A program made the position numbers and the translations under genes. From NCBI GenBank assembly GCA_029204225.1, contig CM055093.1, forward strand, positions 28,905,777-28,965,776: a stretch of DNA of 60,000 nt, in the 5' to 3' direction. This stretch comes from Diphasiastrum complanatum. Lineage: Eukaryota; Streptophyta; Lycopodiopsida; Lycopodiales; Lycopodiaceae. The first letter of the stretch is position 1; every line of letters starts with the position of its first letter. Below, one piece after another: positions 59,221 to 60,000 of the stretch. The notes beneath the pieces were generated by a model. That model saw only the letters and a list, made by a program, of their open reading frames with translations, was not told the origin of the DNA and did not search any database.

Positions 59221-60000
59221 TAGGTTGTTGAACATTTCGCATGATGAATCTTGATAGCATAGATTGCTGTCAAAGTATCCTACAAAAGTGGACACCACAA
59301 GTGATAATTGTGAAAGAAAGGAACAAAACAGAACAACAAAAACCCCAAAAAGCTTGAGTTTTAGTCTCCCACCCATCTAGATGTCAAATTCATCAATGTA
59401 ATGTGCAACAAAAGCGACTCGATGTGGAAAGATAAATAATCTGAAAATGCCTAAAAAAATGACACAAAAAAGTACAAAAGAGATGAAGTCTTCAAAGTCA
59501 GTAATCTTAGTAAGTGGACTTCTAGTGATCAAAATCAAGATTTGTAAAGTGAAATAGAAGAGCCCTCATAGGAACATAGTGATATAAAGATTTATCTATG
59601 TTATGTCTCGAAATTTCGATTAGTAACCGACATAACAAAAGAGCTATGAAATCTTCAACAATTTGGACTCAACCATGAAATTTGGATAAATGTATAGATA
59701 TGTGTCTAGGATAATACCCAACATGACGTAGAAGATTGGCAATCTTCAATTGTATGGAGTTCACCCACAAAGTCTTAAACCATGAACTTTATCATGCATA
59801 GCATGGACGCTACACTATCGTCACTCACTTTGTCAAAGCCCAAGAATAGGTCTAGGTCACATGCATAAACATATGTCCACATCAGCTTTCACACATTTGT
59901 ACAAAGGCCAACATACTGATTTTTTTGTCACACTCCAAACGTTAAGGAGATATTCAATAGTAATGAAGACTAGCACTACAGAGAAATGTCATCAACTAAA
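59221..60000. other. Unassigned end of window
   Basis: No gene recognised; includes the dispersed repeat at 59735. Confidence 0.4.
59735..59815. repeat. Dispersed repeat, copy 2
   Basis: Contains AAAGTCTTAAACCATGAACT and GCATGGACGCTACACTATCG, matching the order of the copy at 47545. Confidence 0.55.

Overview
This window is nuclear DNA of a land plant with a repeat-rich genome. The evidence is: Ty1/copia and Ty3/gypsy LTR retrotransposons primed by initiator-Met tRNA (the TGGTATCAGAGCC primer site occurs several times), Helitron-like 3' ends, CCCTAAA-type telomere motifs, very long GA/CT tracts, and one spliced host gene of the plant-expanded PPR family. I cannot name the species. I see no tRNA, rRNA, CRISPR or prokaryotic-style operon.

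0-13 kb: a decayed gypsy element on the + strand gives RNase H and integrase, then an unusually long accessory region (25-bp minisatellites, a globular domain, a coiled coil and a conserved C-terminal domain), a polypurine tract and a 3' LTR. Behind it on the - strand lie a copia remnant whose RT precedes its integrase (reversed for copia) and a gypsy RT remnant with a broken catalytic motif. 13-19 kb is mostly repeats: GA/CT tracts, telomere boxes, an 18-bp minisatellite beside a copia protease remnant, Helitron-like ends and a palindrome-rich array.

19.3-25 kb: a complete LTR element with about 95 % identical LTRs, but an internal region in which only a shredded gypsy integrase is recognisable. 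25-31.7 kb: CT-tract cluster, a copia fragment, a second divergent copy of the accessory C-terminal domain that abuts an LTR, and then a PBS and another decayed gypsy body. 31.7-35.2 kb: a copia element with 5' LTR, PBS and pol, but no gag and no 3' LTR.

38.3 kb holds a 318-bp MITE-like insertion with a 10-bp duplication. 40.2-47.3 kb (- strand) is the one gene that looks functional: a PPR protein with a C-terminal SMR-like region. Four exons can be chained in frame; a 4.2-kb intron hosts a copia gag plus LTR remnant; the 5' end was not found.

50.7-56.8 kb (- strand): an LTR element encoding gag and an aspartic protease, with repeat-like filler in place of RT and integrase, and a terminal chromodomain-like segment. 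The window ends in unassigned DNA with a gypsy gag-protease remnant at 58.6-59.2 kb. The strongest candidates for something undescribed are the two-copy accessory domain and the RT/integrase-less chromodomain element. Coordinates of decayed elements are approximate; all alignments were made by eye.
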